Shown here piece after piece: positions 1 to 9,311 of a stretch of 64,000 nucleotides of DNA (positions are counted from its first letter, which is position 1; every line of letters begins with the position of its first letter). The translations under genes and the position numbers were made by a program. The stretch comes from Planctomycetaceae bacterium (GTDB lineage Bacteria; Planctomycetota; Planctomycetia; Planctomycetales; Planctomycetaceae). The notes beneath the pieces are model-generated. The model saw only the letters and a program-made list of their open reading frames with translations. It was not told the DNA's origin and made no database searches. The DNA is taken from contig JAWKTX010000013.1 in the NCBI GenBank assembly GCA_041398825.1, positions 99,177-163,176 on the forward strand. The letters are read 5' to 3'.

Positions 1-107
1 TCAGCTGAAAACGCTGGTTGCCTTTCGCCTTCCTGAATGAATTGAACGCGGTCCTGGTACGGAGTTCGGCACGGAGAAATTCTGAAACCAACAATCGTTG
101 ATTACAG

Positions 108-1148
108 GTGAAGTCGCAAGCGATGATCTGGGGACATCCAACTATCTTGTTTGGCATCTGGGGAGTGCCGCTGATTGTGGCGCTGCTGATTTATGCTCAG
201 AAAAGGCGAATCCTGACGGCAGAGCGTTTCGCAGATTCGGCGATGATTCATCGGCTGATTCCATTCATGGGGATGAAGCGAGTCTGGCTGAAGGCTGTTT
301 TGCTGATGACGGCCTTCACCCTGCTGATCGTTGCCTGTGCCAGACCAAGGTATGGCGAATACTTCGAAGAAGTCTCTGTGCGCGGCGTTGACCTGATTGT
401 GTTACTGGATGTAAGCCGATCGATGCTGGCTGAGGACGTCGCTCCCAATCGACTCGAACGTGCTAAGGCAGACATCGTTGACCTTCTCGAAAAACTGAAG
501 GGTGACCGTGTCGGGCTGATCGCGTTCGCGGGGGCACCAGTGGAACTGGTGCCTTTGACAACGGACCATGGTTTCTTCAAGCTGATTTTGAGTGACGTTG
601 ACCCCGATAGTGCTCCGCGAGGAGGCAGCCTGATTGGAGATGCGATTCGTAAGGCCATCGAATCCCTGGACACGGTCCCCAATCGCCAGCAGGTTCTTGT
701 GTTGATCACGGATGGGGAAGATCAGGATTCTTTTCCAGAGCAGGCTGCCGAACAGGCAGCTGAAAAGGACATCAAAATCATCACCGTCGGACTGGGCGAT
801 AATGGAGAAGGTGCTCGAATTCCACAGCGTGACCAGAACGGGCAGCTGCAGTTTATCCAGCACGATGGTCAGGAAGTGTGGTCCCGGATGGATGAACAAC
901 TCCTTCGCAACATTGCACTCAAGACTGCCGGTGCCTATGTGCCAGCGCGAACGACCAGCTACGACCTGGGAAGGATTTATGAAGATCACCTGGCCAAACT
1001 GGCACAAGGAGATCTGCAGTCAGAACAACAACGGCGTTTCCGTGAACAGTATCAGTGGTTTGCTGGCGCCGCGCTGATTTGTCTTCTGCTGGAACTGACT
1101 ATCCCGCGCGCCGGTTCTGTTCAGTCGGTGGGTTCGCTGGCCAACTGA
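108..1148 (+). CDS. BatB-like VWA domain membrane protein
   Basis: 346 residues. A von Willebrand factor A domain carries the metal-binding MIDAS motif DVSRS at residues 101-105, followed by a conserved threonine/aspartate region (ITDGED near 205). Hydrophobic segments at about 11-30, 60-78 and 315-332 place the VWA domain between membrane anchors, the usual BatA/BatB (aerotolerance) layout. In bacteria such proteins usually sit in operons with a MoxR ATPase and a DUF58 protein, and the upstream neighbour is outside the window. The start used is a GTG at 108; an ATG at 123 is equally possible, and neither has a strong ribosome site. Bases 1-40 stay open in one frame (ending LVAFRLPE then a stop at 38-40) and may be the tail of the preceding operon gene. 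The family is clear; its partner proteins and function are inferred. Confidence 0.85.
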   Translation: MKSQAMIWGHPTILFGIWGVPLIVALLIYAQKRRILTAERFADSAMIHRLIPFMGMKRVWLKAVLLMTAFTLLIVACARPRYGEYFEEVSVRGVDLIVLLDVSRSMLAEDVAPNRLERAKADIVDLLEKLKGDRVGLIAFAGAPVELVPLTTDHGFFKLILSDVDPDSAPRGGSLIGDAIRKAIESLDTVPNRQQVLVLITDGEDQDSFPEQAAEQAAEKDIKIITVGLGDNGEGARIPQRDQNGQLQFIQHDGQEVWSRMDEQLLRNIALKTAGAYVPARTTSYDLGRIYEDHLAKLAQGDLQSEQQRRFREQYQWFAGAALICLLLELTIPRAGSVQSVGSLAN

Positions 1149-1357
1149 TGGCCGTCAAAAGCCTGCTCAGCCTTCCATGGTGTTCTGAGGTATGCCAGCG
1201 GCCGGGACGCTGCAGGACGGAGCCACAGCAACTGGTTTCGCGTGCAGTTACTGCGTCTCCGAAGTAGCCCGAAAGGCAGCGCATCCGCCGGGGCCCTGCC
1301 AGTGACGAACGTCACCGGATCAGGTGGCCTGACTACGGGTTCCTGGCGAGCAAAAAA

Positions 1358-1600
1358 CTAAGGCGCCGCCACTTCACCGGTTTGAGGATTGCGGCCGTGC
1401 TTTTGCATGATGGCGGACCAGGCGTCCTGTTCCACCGTCTGGGCTTCGTCCACAATAAGTCGCGGAATATCATCCACGATGGCATACCGAAGTCTGGTTT
1501 CTGCGCAGGTACTGATCAGGGTATCGCCCTCCATCACCAGCTCAGACCGTGATTTCGGGCAAACGAGGATACTGCGGATCTTTTCGAATTCGAAGGCCAT
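1358..1600 (-). CDS. Trm112/UPF0434-like small protein
   Basis: 80 residues. The pattern ILVCP...L...D.L.STC...LRYAIVDDIPRLI matches the small Trm112-like (UPF0434, YcaR) fold, in which the C-terminal DGIP-type turn is the most conserved feature. Family members are zinc-binding or zinc-derived beta proteins, and eukaryotic Trm112 activates several methyltransferases. Only two cysteines are left here (in CP and STC), so the metal site looks degenerate. The gene lies downstream of, and on the same strand as, the TIM-barrel gene, with a 57-base gap, so co-transcription is possible. The bacterial role is unknown. Confidence 0.75.
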   Translation of the reverse strand: MAFEFEKIRSILVCPKSRSELVMEGDTLISTCAETRLRYAIVDDIPRLIVDEAQTVEQDAWSAIMQKHGRNPQTGEVAAP

Positions 1601-1657
1601 CAGTTGTGACTCAACTTCGTGGATGCTGTTTGAAAACTGGCGACATACCGGGCTTTT

Positions 1658-2677
1658 TCAAAAGCCACGTAATGCCTGAATGTCCCGAAAGTTTCGCAGG
1701 CTGTAATCGATGCCCGCGTAGTCCAGAGCGGAGCAAAGGACTCGCACGGCAACCCCCATACCGTCCGGTCCGCTGAATCCACCGAACTGGCCGCCACCTT
1801 TCAGGTGGGGTTCGGTTTCCAGGTAAAATCCGGGGATGCCGAGTTTCTCCAGCCGCTTCTGAATCGTCGGCAGTTGTTCTCGCAAATCACGGAAGATCAT
1901 TTCATGTCCAGCATCGCCTTCGTTGGCGGGCACAAAATTCTTCAGCCGTTCTTCATCGACCACGCCGGTCCACATCAGCGAAGGATCGATCCGGTAGTCT
2001 TTGACATGCATCCATCCCAGCCATGGAACCGTCACTTTGTACTCTTCATAAACCTGAACCGGGTTTTTGTTCTGAGCGGCTACGTTTCCGCCATCAAAAA
2101 TAAGAACCATGTTGGGATGATCGACGCGTTTTGCGAGTTCCGCCAGCAGAGGTCCGGTTTCACCCACCAGGTTCGGTTCAATCTCCAGACCGTAAACCAG
2201 TCCTTCGATGGCACAGGCTTCCGTGATTTTTCGGATCTGATCGGCGGCCGCGTCCAGATGATCTTCAGCTTTCGTGCCTCGAGGATGATAAAACGAAAAG
2301 CCGCGTATCAATTTCGTATTCAGAGCTTTGGCTGCACGAATGGTTTTGGCCACTTCGCCCTGCATGTATTCCTCGAACGGCACAAACTTATTGTGAGAGC
2401 CATCGTCGACATCGACAAGTTTTACTTTTCCGACCCGTGCGCCGATGCTGGTGACGCTGATGCCGTATTCGCTGTGATACTGTTTGAGCCGTTCAAGTTT
2501 TTCAGGACTCAGATCAACGACATGCTCGATTTGCCCGTCGCCCATGACATCAATGAATCGTGGGCTGTAGTTTCGCAGGCCAATTGCTGCCAGAGCTGTC
2601 ATTTGCTCCAGAGCTGTTCGGTAATTGGCGGCTTCATCTGCAAATGCGCTGATGATGACAGATGGCTTACTGGCCAT
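1658..2677 (-). CDS. Sugar phosphate isomerase/epimerase (TIM barrel)
   Basis: 339 residues of the xylose isomerase-like/AP endonuclease 2 TIM-barrel superfamily. Typical strand-end motifs are visible: GLEIEPNLVGET in the middle, LIFDGGN, WLGWMHVKDYR and GFYLETEP near the C-terminus, which supply the acidic and histidine metal ligands in this superfamily. The frame stays open upstream to 2782, but the family-like N-terminus MASKPSVIISAF begins at 2677, with GGAGAG about ten bases upstream; an ATG at 2695 is the alternative. It is divergent from a Gfo/Idh/MocA gene. This pairing of epimerase and dehydrogenase is common in carbohydrate or inositol catabolism, but the substrate cannot be read from the sequence. 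Confidence 0.85.
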   Translation of the reverse strand: MASKPSVIISAFADEAANYRTALEQMTALAAIGLRNYSPRFIDVMGDGQIEHVVDLSPEKLERLKQYHSEYGISVTSIGARVGKVKLVDVDDGSHNKFVPFEEYMQGEVAKTIRAAKALNTKLIRGFSFYHPRGTKAEDHLDAAADQIRKITEACAIEGLVYGLEIEPNLVGETGPLLAELAKRVDHPNMVLIFDGGNVAAQNKNPVQVYEEYKVTVPWLGWMHVKDYRIDPSLMWTGVVDEERLKNFVPANEGDAGHEMIFRDLREQLPTIQKRLEKLGIPGFYLETEPHLKGGGQFGGFSGPDGMGVAVRVLCSALDYAGIDYSLRNFRDIQALRGF

Positions 2678-2858
2678 GGGCTGTAATCTCTCCATCGGAT
2701 TGTAAGATCGGGTTGTCAGGAATACTTGTCGAGCCGTTTCGGCTGCAGCATTGTCACGATCCGGGCCAGCCGTTACAAGCAAACCCGCGCCGATCCCCCG
2801 AGTTCAGAAAACTGTCTCCAAAACAACTGACGAATCGTTCGCTACGAAAGGGCAATCC

Positions 2859-4094
2859 ATGGAATCTCAACCAGAAATCCGCGCGGGAATGGTTGGTATG
2901 GGAATGATTTTTGACGAAACGTACCGACCATTTTTCGAAACGGCCCATTCGCAGGGACTCTATGATCGAAGGTTCGGCGACGTGAATGTCACTTTGGCCG
3001 CCGTTGCAACAAAGACAGGCCGCCGAGCTGATGCGTACAAACGGACAGCGGGCGATCGCATTGCTGCGTTTCAGAATTTCAGCGGTGACGATGCCGTTCG
3101 GGAAATGCTGTCACAGGACCTGACGTTCGCCTGCGTCGCCACTCCCGACAATCGTCATTTTGAAGCATCCAAAGCCATTCTTGAGGCGGGCGTCCATCTG
3201 CTGGTGGAAAAGCCTTCTGTACTGACCCTGGAGGAACTGGATGAACTGGTGGCTATCGCTGAACGCAATCGCGTTCTGGCACGCGTGGTGTACCACAAAC
3301 TGGCCGACCCGGACCACAAGAAAATGCGTACACTGGTGCATGACAATATCCTGCAGCACGTAAACAACGGCTACTGTTCGCTGTTGGAACCCAAGCAGAT
3401 TTCCGGAGCTCAATTCGGGGAATGGATTCAGGGACGCAACCCGGGGACTTATGTTGCGGTGCACTACATCAAGCTCATCGATTTCACGTTCGGGGGGCGA
3501 CTGAAGACAGTGACATGTACCGGGCAGCGAGGTCTGGTCGGGCCCAAAGATGGTAACACGTGGGACAGTTGTCAGCTTCGCCTGATTTACGAATACGAGA
3601 GCGGGCGAGAAGCTGCGTTCGACATTCATACCTCATGGGTGACTCCCGATAACTTTCCTGGCTACGTCGAGCAGGAGGTTCAGTTTCGATTTGATAACGG
3701 AGTCTGGAGCGGTCACTCCCGCAAACGTGGCGTCGAACTGACCGTCGAAGACAAGACGCCGCTTTCGCTGAAGAACACGCCCAACAACCATTACAACTCA
3801 ATCGCCCTGGAGCCCTGGAACGAACGAACCCAACGAGGTTACGGGATCGAAATCATCGAACGATTTGCCCGAGAAGTCGCTTTCGTCGAATATGCCGGGC
3901 CCGCCTCCCAACGTGAGGATCGTCTCCAGCAAATGCGCTCGCTGCACTATTCTGATCTCAGCGCAGATCGACAGGTCGTGGCAGCAGTGCAGGCCATGGA
4001 AATGATTCTTGAAGAACAGGCCAAAGGTAACCCTGACTGCGTTGTGCGCTATAATGGCAGGAACCTCAGCCTGCTGCATCCGTCTGCAATGTAA
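2859..4094 (+). CDS. Gfo/Idh/MocA family oxidoreductase
   Basis: 411 residues. The N-terminus (AGMVGMGMIFDETYRPFF) fits a Rossmann nucleotide-binding loop, and the family-diagnostic EKP motif is present in VHLLVEKPSVLT, residues 106-117. Members are NAD(P)-dependent sugar or inositol dehydrogenases. The start at 2859 is preferred because MESQPEIRAGMVG resembles family N-termini and GAAAGGG lies 6-13 bases upstream, although the frame is open from 2751. It is divergent from the TIM-barrel isomerase with about 180 bases between the starts, so the two may share a control region and act on related sugars. Substrate unknown. Confidence 0.87.
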   Translation: MESQPEIRAGMVGMGMIFDETYRPFFETAHSQGLYDRRFGDVNVTLAAVATKTGRRADAYKRTAGDRIAAFQNFSGDDAVREMLSQDLTFACVATPDNRHFEASKAILEAGVHLLVEKPSVLTLEELDELVAIAERNRVLARVVYHKLADPDHKKMRTLVHDNILQHVNNGYCSLLEPKQISGAQFGEWIQGRNPGTYVAVHYIKLIDFTFGGRLKTVTCTGQRGLVGPKDGNTWDSCQLRLIYEYESGREAAFDIHTSWVTPDNFPGYVEQEVQFRFDNGVWSGHSRKRGVELTVEDKTPLSLKNTPNNHYNSIALEPWNERTQRGYGIEIIERFAREVAFVEYAGPASQREDRLQQMRSLHYSDLSADRQVVAAVQAMEMILEEQAKGNPDCVVRYNGRNLSLLHPSAM

Positions 4095-4484
4095 CCCGGG
4101 AGGGATTGCGACAGTTGCGATGACTTGTTCGCTCTGGATCATGACGTCGGGCACGTCGTTGCAACGATTAGCCATTCGTTCGTTTTGTCGTTCGAGCAGC
4201 GATTCGTTGCACTGCAGTTGTTGGAAACGATTCGCTGCTTATGGCAGGATTCGGGCGTGCGTTCTCATTGGCTCTGGTTGGCGATCAGGGTCACATCGTT
4301 ACGTCCGTTTGAACTCAGATTGCTCCTTCGAACCACCGAGCCGTCAGCGATTCGCTTGTGTTTGCAGGAAGGTGCCCATCCTCTGTCGATCACCGAACTC
4401 TTCCTTTTAGTCTGTCGCGAGAGCACCGGATCGGGCCTGGGGGATTGATTCATCAGACGACCATGCCGCGAGATTCGGGATCGA
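4095..4484. other. Intergenic region between convergent genes
   Basis: 390 bases between the ends of the Gfo/Idh/MocA gene and nadE. Short open frames occur, but none has a recognisable protein pattern. I see no RNA gene and no clear hairpin terminator. The stretch at about 4160-4240 is rich in variations of the words ttcgt and cgattcg but has no clean repeat. Confidence 0.5.
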
Positions 4485-6488
4485 CTACAGCGAATCCAGC
4501 TCGTACTGAAAGCCACCGGAGAGAATGGGAAATCGACACCAGGTTTTTGGGTCCAGGTTCTTGTCGTCCACGTGGAATGAAGGAGCGTATCGTTCCCGTT
4601 TCCATTGGTTCCGTGACCAAAGCCGGAAAAAACGTTTGACCCATTCGACCAACTGCTGTTCCTGGTACGGGGAGTTTTCGCGAATCAGCGTTTGAAGAAC
4701 TTCCGCAGGGCTCAGTTTGTCACGAATGGCAAGCCGTTCGATCTGATCCAGCAGAGGATAAGGCATCAGATCGCCTTCATCGGTTTGGGCGTATTCCTGA
4801 GGCCGCAGCTCTGCGGTGGGTTGTTGCATATTGACAAGACCCAATTCCGGAACCGCTGCGCAACCACCAGAGCCCGTGGATTGCATGACCTTCAGCCATT
4901 CGCGAAGAAACGCCTTGTCGATGCCGGCAATGGGGCTGAGTCCTCCTGAAGTATCTCCATCCATGGTGGCGTAACCAACGGCTGCTTCGGAGCGATTGCT
5001 GGTCGACAACAATAACGCATTGTTCAGGTTGGCCAGCATCCAGATACTGGGCGATCGCGTGCGTGCCTGAATGTTCTGAAGCGTGATGTCATCCTGTTGC
5101 CATGTCAGCGGACGTCCGATTGCCGCTTCGATTGCTGTTGTGTAATTCTGAACGATCTGGTCAACGCTGATTTCATAGTACGTCCCTCCAACTGCTCTGG
5201 TTATCCCTTCGGCAGCGGTGCGAGTAATGTCTCCGCTGTTTCGAGTGGACTGGTACATACCGGTCAGCAGGAGTTGCATGGCGACTTTGATGAAGTCGTC
5301 CGGGGAGCTCGCTGTGTCGGCGACCTTTGCAAAGGATTTGATGTAGTTCAGCCTGCCGATGAAACCATCAACGCCAAGATCCTGAAGTCCACGTTCGACC
5401 ATGCAACGAATCAGGCAGGCGACAGCAGAAGAATCTGCTCCCCCGCTCATGGAAACAATAAAGCCACTGGAACGACTTTTGCGCATGTAGTCGAACAGGG
5501 CCAGGGCAATTGCCTTTGTGAATTCGTCGAATCGACTCTGTGGTTCGACGGCCCTGCCGGGGGGGGCTTCACTGGGTTTCAGAAGTGGAGCGGAGGGGCT
5601 GTTCAGTGTCCCTGGAACTCTGGCGATGCGATCGTGAACTTCGTCCTGCACATCGGTCGGCATGGAATGGATTGCGGCTCGGCGGCTTCGCGTGAGTTCG
5701 ACATCGACATCGGCGACGGTCACATGAACCTCGTGGAACCCAAAGCGGGGCCCGGCTGCAATCAGATCACCACTGGATGCGATCAGGGCACCGCCATCGT
5801 AAACAGCGCGACCTGCTTCGTTGCCGACCATATTCGCATAGACGTAGCTCACACCAAAGGATCGGGATCCCTCAAGAACAAATCGCTTTCGGATCTCGTG
5901 TTTACCGAATGCAAAGTGACTGGCGCTGGGATTCAGAATGATATCCACACCACATTCTGCCATTCGATTGCCGGGACGCCCGGCGACCCATGCATCTTCA
6001 CAGATTTCAAAACCCATGCGGATGCCATCGCATTCGAACAGCAGATCACCGATCGGCCAGGATTCCCCTTCGCAGTGATACTCGGTGACCACTTCTGCCG
6101 GCCAGACCCGAAACCATCGTGGTTCGTAGTGCAGTCCATCGCCTGCGAGGTGTTGCTTTGCGACAAAGCCAACAATTCTGCCGTCGGCCGCGACGCAGAC
6201 CGCGTTGTACACTCCATTGGTGACGTAAAGCGGCAAGCCAATTGAAACGACCATTCCCCGGGTTTCGGGGACAATCTTCTGCAGCATTTGCCAGGAAGTC
6301 TGCCAGACGCTGGGCGACAGGAACATATCTTCGCAGCCGTAGCCGGTGATACACATCTCCGGGAGGCAAAGGATTCCGGCATCCTGCTGTCGCGCGAGTT
6401 GAATCGCTTCAATGATGCGCTGGGTGTTTCCGACCCAGTCCATTGGTGTTTGATTGAGGATGGCAGCGCCGAGTCGGATGCGTTTCAT
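4485..6488 (-). CDS. nadE: Glutamine-dependent NAD(+) synthetase
   Basis: 667 residues with two catalytic domains. The N-terminal carbon-nitrogen hydrolase (glutaminase) domain has its triad at E44 (LPEMCITGY), K111 (VAKQHLAGDG) and C163 (FEICEDAW). The C-terminal ATP pyrophosphatase domain has the PP-loop SGGADSS at 348-354. It makes NAD from deamido-NAD, ATP and glutamine in the cytoplasm. The length fits the long two-domain bacterial enzymes. An acidic/Pro-rich linker of about 30 residues (290-320) joins the domains. The gene is last in a same-strand run with the adenylate kinase and upp genes, with 175 bases to the upstream gene, so it may have its own promoter. Confidence 0.95.
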   Translation of the reverse strand: MKRIRLGAAILNQTPMDWVGNTQRIIEAIQLARQQDAGILCLPEMCITGYGCEDMFLSPSVWQTSWQMLQKIVPETRGMVVSIGLPLYVTNGVYNAVCVAADGRIVGFVAKQHLAGDGLHYEPRWFRVWPAEVVTEYHCEGESWPIGDLLFECDGIRMGFEICEDAWVAGRPGNRMAECGVDIILNPSASHFAFGKHEIRKRFVLEGSRSFGVSYVYANMVGNEAGRAVYDGGALIASSGDLIAAGPRFGFHEVHVTVADVDVELTRSRRAAIHSMPTDVQDEVHDRIARVPGTLNSPSAPLLKPSEAPPGRAVEPQSRFDEFTKAIALALFDYMRKSRSSGFIVSMSGGADSSAVACLIRCMVERGLQDLGVDGFIGRLNYIKSFAKVADTASSPDDFIKVAMQLLLTGMYQSTRNSGDITRTAAEGITRAVGGTYYEISVDQIVQNYTTAIEAAIGRPLTWQQDDITLQNIQARTRSPSIWMLANLNNALLLSTSNRSEAAVGYATMDGDTSGGLSPIAGIDKAFLREWLKVMQSTGSGGCAAVPELGLVNMQQPTAELRPQEYAQTDEGDLMPYPLLDQIERLAIRDKLSPAEVLQTLIRENSPYQEQQLVEWVKRFFRLWSRNQWKRERYAPSFHVDDKNLDPKTWCRFPILSGGFQYELDSL

Positions 6489-6663
6489 ACGATTGGGTGA
6501 ACCTCACGAAGTGGTCGGATCAAGTCAGCGTGGCGCGCGAGCCGGACGCATTTCCGGAGATCCTGCCGGATCCGGAATCTTGCCGGGTATTGTATCGACA
6601 CAATATCATGAAGGACAAAGCCTGGCGGCGAGGAGTTCACTTTCGTCGCCAAACTCGCGGGCT

Positions 6664-7314
6664 CTAATCCCAGCCTCCACCCTGCTCTTCTTCAAGCTGA
6701 TTGGCTTCGAACAGTTCATTCTGGACGGGAATCAGGCAGCCAAGAATTGATCGAAGCACTTCCGCCGGGGAACCATTGGCATCGACTTCGTGAATGACCC
6801 CGGGACTATATTGTTCCAGGACCGGAGCGGTGACGCGGTGGTAAACTTCAAAGCGATGTCGAATGACGTCTTCGTTGGCATCGTCGGTGCGGTTCTCGCG
6901 AATGGCCCGTCGACGAATTCGATGAACCATGTCCTCCTCGTCCGAACACTTCAGGTAAATGATGCGATGGATTTCGAGATACTCTTCCACCATCCGCACC
7001 TGCTCTACATTGCGTGGCATTCCGTCAAGAATCAGCAGGTCTTCACGCGGCTTAAAGCGAGACAGCGCGACGTAGGCTTCGACCGCCTTTCGCCAGATCT
7101 TGATTGTCAGGGCATCCGGAACCAGTTCACCACGCGAAATATGGCGGTAAACCTCACGACCATTCTGTGAGCCGATATCGATCGACCGGAAAACGTCACC
7201 AACCGAGAGATGAAAGAATCCGGGAATATTGGCGAGGATCCCGCCCTGTGTTCCCTTGCCCACGCCTGGAGGACCAAACAACGGCACACATCGATATCGT
7301 TTAGAGCCACTCAT
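6664..7314 (-). CDS. Adenylate kinase-like nucleoside monophosphate kinase
   Basis: 216 residues. The P-loop GPPGVGKGT is near the N-terminus, followed by an NMP-binding region (FHLSVGDVFRS, RGELVPD) and the motif LDGMPRN, where adenylate kinases usually have DGFPRT. A short arginine-rich lid follows (RIRRRAIRENRTDD). It transfers phosphate between ATP and a nucleoside monophosphate. The start at 7314 gives the family-like MSGSKRYRCVPLFGPPG with AGGA about eight bases upstream; the frame is open to 7449 without conserved sequence. No zinc-type lid cysteines are present. The substitution of Met for Phe in DG(F)PR and the missing Thr leave AMP specificity likely but not certain. Confidence 0.85.
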   Translation of the reverse strand: MSGSKRYRCVPLFGPPGVGKGTQGGILANIPGFFHLSVGDVFRSIDIGSQNGREVYRHISRGELVPDALTIKIWRKAVEAYVALSRFKPREDLLILDGMPRNVEQVRMVEEYLEIHRIIYLKCSDEEDMVHRIRRRAIRENRTDDANEDVIRHRFEVYHRVTAPVLEQYSPGVIHEVDANGSPAEVLRSILGCLIPVQNELFEANQLEEEQGGGWD

Positions 7315-7520
7315 TCCTACATTCCTGCCTGAGGAAACGCGAGTTACGATGAGCATCGAAAAACTACTCGGCCAGATTACCTTTCGGTATCTCTGCAGTT
7401 TCGCCAATCCACCTCGTTTTCCGGTCGCCGAGAGTATGACCTCCTGCAAATCGGCTGGATATGGCCCCGTGATGTTGCGTGTGGCAGTTTTTCAGGAAAA
7501 GGACAGTCTCGCCGGAATTT

Positions 7521-8165
7521 CTAGACAGGCAACGTATTGAAAATGCGATCTCCCGCATCACCCAATCCGGGGCAAATGTACTTTTTCTCGTTCAGTTGGC
7601 GATCAATCGCACACGTCAGGATGCCTACATCAGGATGATCAACCTGAATGCGGGCAATTCCTTCCGGCGCGGCGATAATCGAAACCACCTGAATTCTCGG
7701 GACACCCCAGCGTTTCAATGCGTCGGCGGCCATACAAATGGAACCGCCCGTAGCCAGCATCGGATCGGCGATTATTGCCAGTTGAGGAGGATGGGAGTCG
7801 GGCAGCTTATCGTAGTAATGAACGGGCATCGCCGTCTCTTCATCCCGATATACGCCCAAATGCCACACTTCAAGGTCCGGAAGCAGGCTCACGAGAGGAT
7901 CGACCATCCCCAGACCGGCGCGGAGGACGGGGACGACTGCGACGCGATGGCTCAACTGATGACAGGTTGTTTCTTCAATCGGTGTCTGCACAGTCACCGG
8001 TTCAACGGGTAGATTTCGAGTGACTTCGACGGCAAGAATTGCGGAAAGGGCACGAAGATGAATCCGAAAGGCTGACGGTGCTGTCAGCGAATTTCGCAGG
8101 ATACTGAGATGATGCCTGACCATCGCATGATCAAGAGCAACGACTGTTCCATCTGCCGAGTCCAT
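7521..8165 (-). CDS. upp: Uracil phosphoribosyltransferase
   Basis: 214 residues. It converts uracil and PRPP to UMP in pyrimidine salvage. The PRPP-binding signature appears as IIADPMLATGGS, the flexible-loop region as VVPVLRAGLGM, and the C-terminal uracil-binding stretch as PGLGDAGDRIFNT, all typical of Upp and in order. The start is placed at 8165 (MDSADGTVVALDHAMVRHH) because the sequence before it consists of three tandem copies of a 16-base unit and has no family similarity, though the frame is open to 8249. It lies on the same strand as the adenylate kinase and nadE genes, with gaps of about 200 bases. Confidence 0.93.
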   Translation of the reverse strand: MDSADGTVVALDHAMVRHHLSILRNSLTAPSAFRIHLRALSAILAVEVTRNLPVEPVTVQTPIEETTCHQLSHRVAVVPVLRAGLGMVDPLVSLLPDLEVWHLGVYRDEETAMPVHYYDKLPDSHPPQLAIIADPMLATGGSICMAADALKRWGVPRIQVVSIIAAPEGIARIQVDHPDVGILTCAIDRQLNEKKYICPGLGDAGDRIFNTLPV

Positions 8166-8171
8166 AGAGCC

Positions 8172-8219
8172 CCCGTTCTGATGCATTCCCGTTCTGATGC
8201 ATTCCCGTTCTGATGCATT
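8172..8219. repeat. Three tandem copies of a 16-base unit upstream of upp
   Basis: The unit cccgttctgatgcatt occurs three times head to tail (8172-8187, 8188-8203, 8204-8219), followed by a decayed partial copy to about 8232. It lies directly 5' of the upp start codon, in the leader if transcription begins further upstream. Each unit contains a TGATGCATT core with the palindrome ATGCAT. The copies are identical. Confidence 0.9.
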
Positions 8220-8328
8220 CCCTGCCTGATGCCGCTCGTCAGAGTTCACAAAACTGCTCCGCAGCAGTCCGATGAACTCCCGAGCATCCGATCGTAGATT
8301 GCCTCAGGGACAGTGAATCTGAACTGAA

Positions 8329-9132
8329 TCATGCCGCGCGGCGTTCAAAACACAACTGACCATGATGTGGGTTCACGATAGTGTGTTCTGTCATCTGCAG
8401 GCCAGCCGCGGACAGCTTCTTCGATAACTGGTCTACCTGTCCGTTGTGGTACTCCATTCGGACAGCCTGTACGGGTTGCAGGTTGAGGTCGTCGGTCTCC
8501 AGCAGAATGGGATATTCGGAACCTTCGCAGTCCATTTTCAGGACACTGATGTTTCTTAATTCGAAGCGATCGACGATTTCGTTCAGTGTCGTGGTTCGGA
8601 CTTCTTCTGTTTCACCATCGAAGTCGCCTGTCGGGATAGAAGTGTTTGCGTTTGCCGCGACGGGAAACTTTACGATTCCGCCAGCGTCGTTAGTAACCGC
8701 TTCTTTGACCAGGGTGATCACGTCCTGAAGTCCGTTGGCTTCGATGTTTCTGCGAAGCAGTTCACTCGTTGCCAGGCCAGGTTCACAGGCGATGACCCGT
8801 GCGGCTCCCTGACGGGCTGCATACAGGGAGAAGACTCCGATATTTGCGCCAATGTCGACCACGTCTGTTCCTGCCGGGACGAATCCATAGTCCCGCCGCA
8901 TGAACACGAGGAAGATCGTGACTATGTCTTCTGCTTCGCCTGGCAGGTGAATGGTCAGACCGTCCCGGAATCGTACACACCGGCTGGCCGGTGATGTCTT
9001 TGTCAGATAGTTCCACAAGAAACCAACAGGATTCTCAACCAGGCCAAACGCACGAACAGAGGCGGCCAGCAAAGCGGGAGACTGCATGAATGCGCGAAGC
9101 AAAGCGGCGGGCGGACGTCCAAGGATTTTCAT
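8329..9132 (-). CDS. FkbM family SAM-dependent methyltransferase
   Basis: 267 residues. The FkbM family motif I VVDIGANIGVFSLY (91-104), the acidic motif II ACEPG (115-119) and the family-diagnostic LKMDCEGSEYPIL are all present. These enzymes O-methylate sugars, macrolides or glycan hydroxyls. The N-terminal ~45 residues are hydrophobic/amphipathic with no clear signal peptide. It is followed upstream on the same strand by a second methyltransferase gene, suggesting a small glycan- or lipid-modifying cluster. The acceptor is unknown. Confidence 0.88.
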   Translation of the reverse strand: MKILGRPPAALLRAFMQSPALLAASVRAFGLVENPVGFLWNYLTKTSPASRCVRFRDGLTIHLPGEAEDIVTIFLVFMRRDYGFVPAGTDVVDIGANIGVFSLYAARQGAARVIACEPGLATSELLRRNIEANGLQDVITLVKEAVTNDAGGIVKFPVAANANTSIPTGDFDGETEEVRTTTLNEIVDRFELRNISVLKMDCEGSEYPILLETDDLNLQPVQAVRMEYHNGQVDQLSKKLSAAGLQMTEHTIVNPHHGQLCFERRAA

Positions 9133-9311
9133 GTCGACATCTCTGTCTGAGGAAATTGAATGAGTGATTGATGAAAGTCAGCATAAGATTCCAGTGTCGG
9201 CAGATCGCTGATACGGATCGCGGTGTCAACCCGTTCTGGAGACCTCCGAAGAATCTATCGCTGACGCTTCGGCTTTACTTTGAATGACGTGTTTTCAGTA
9301 GCCTTCCGGAG

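Noticed and set aside
5097..6245. A 382-codon plus-strand open frame inside nadE
   Set aside because: nadE has all catalytic motifs on the minus strand, and the plus frame shows no protein character.
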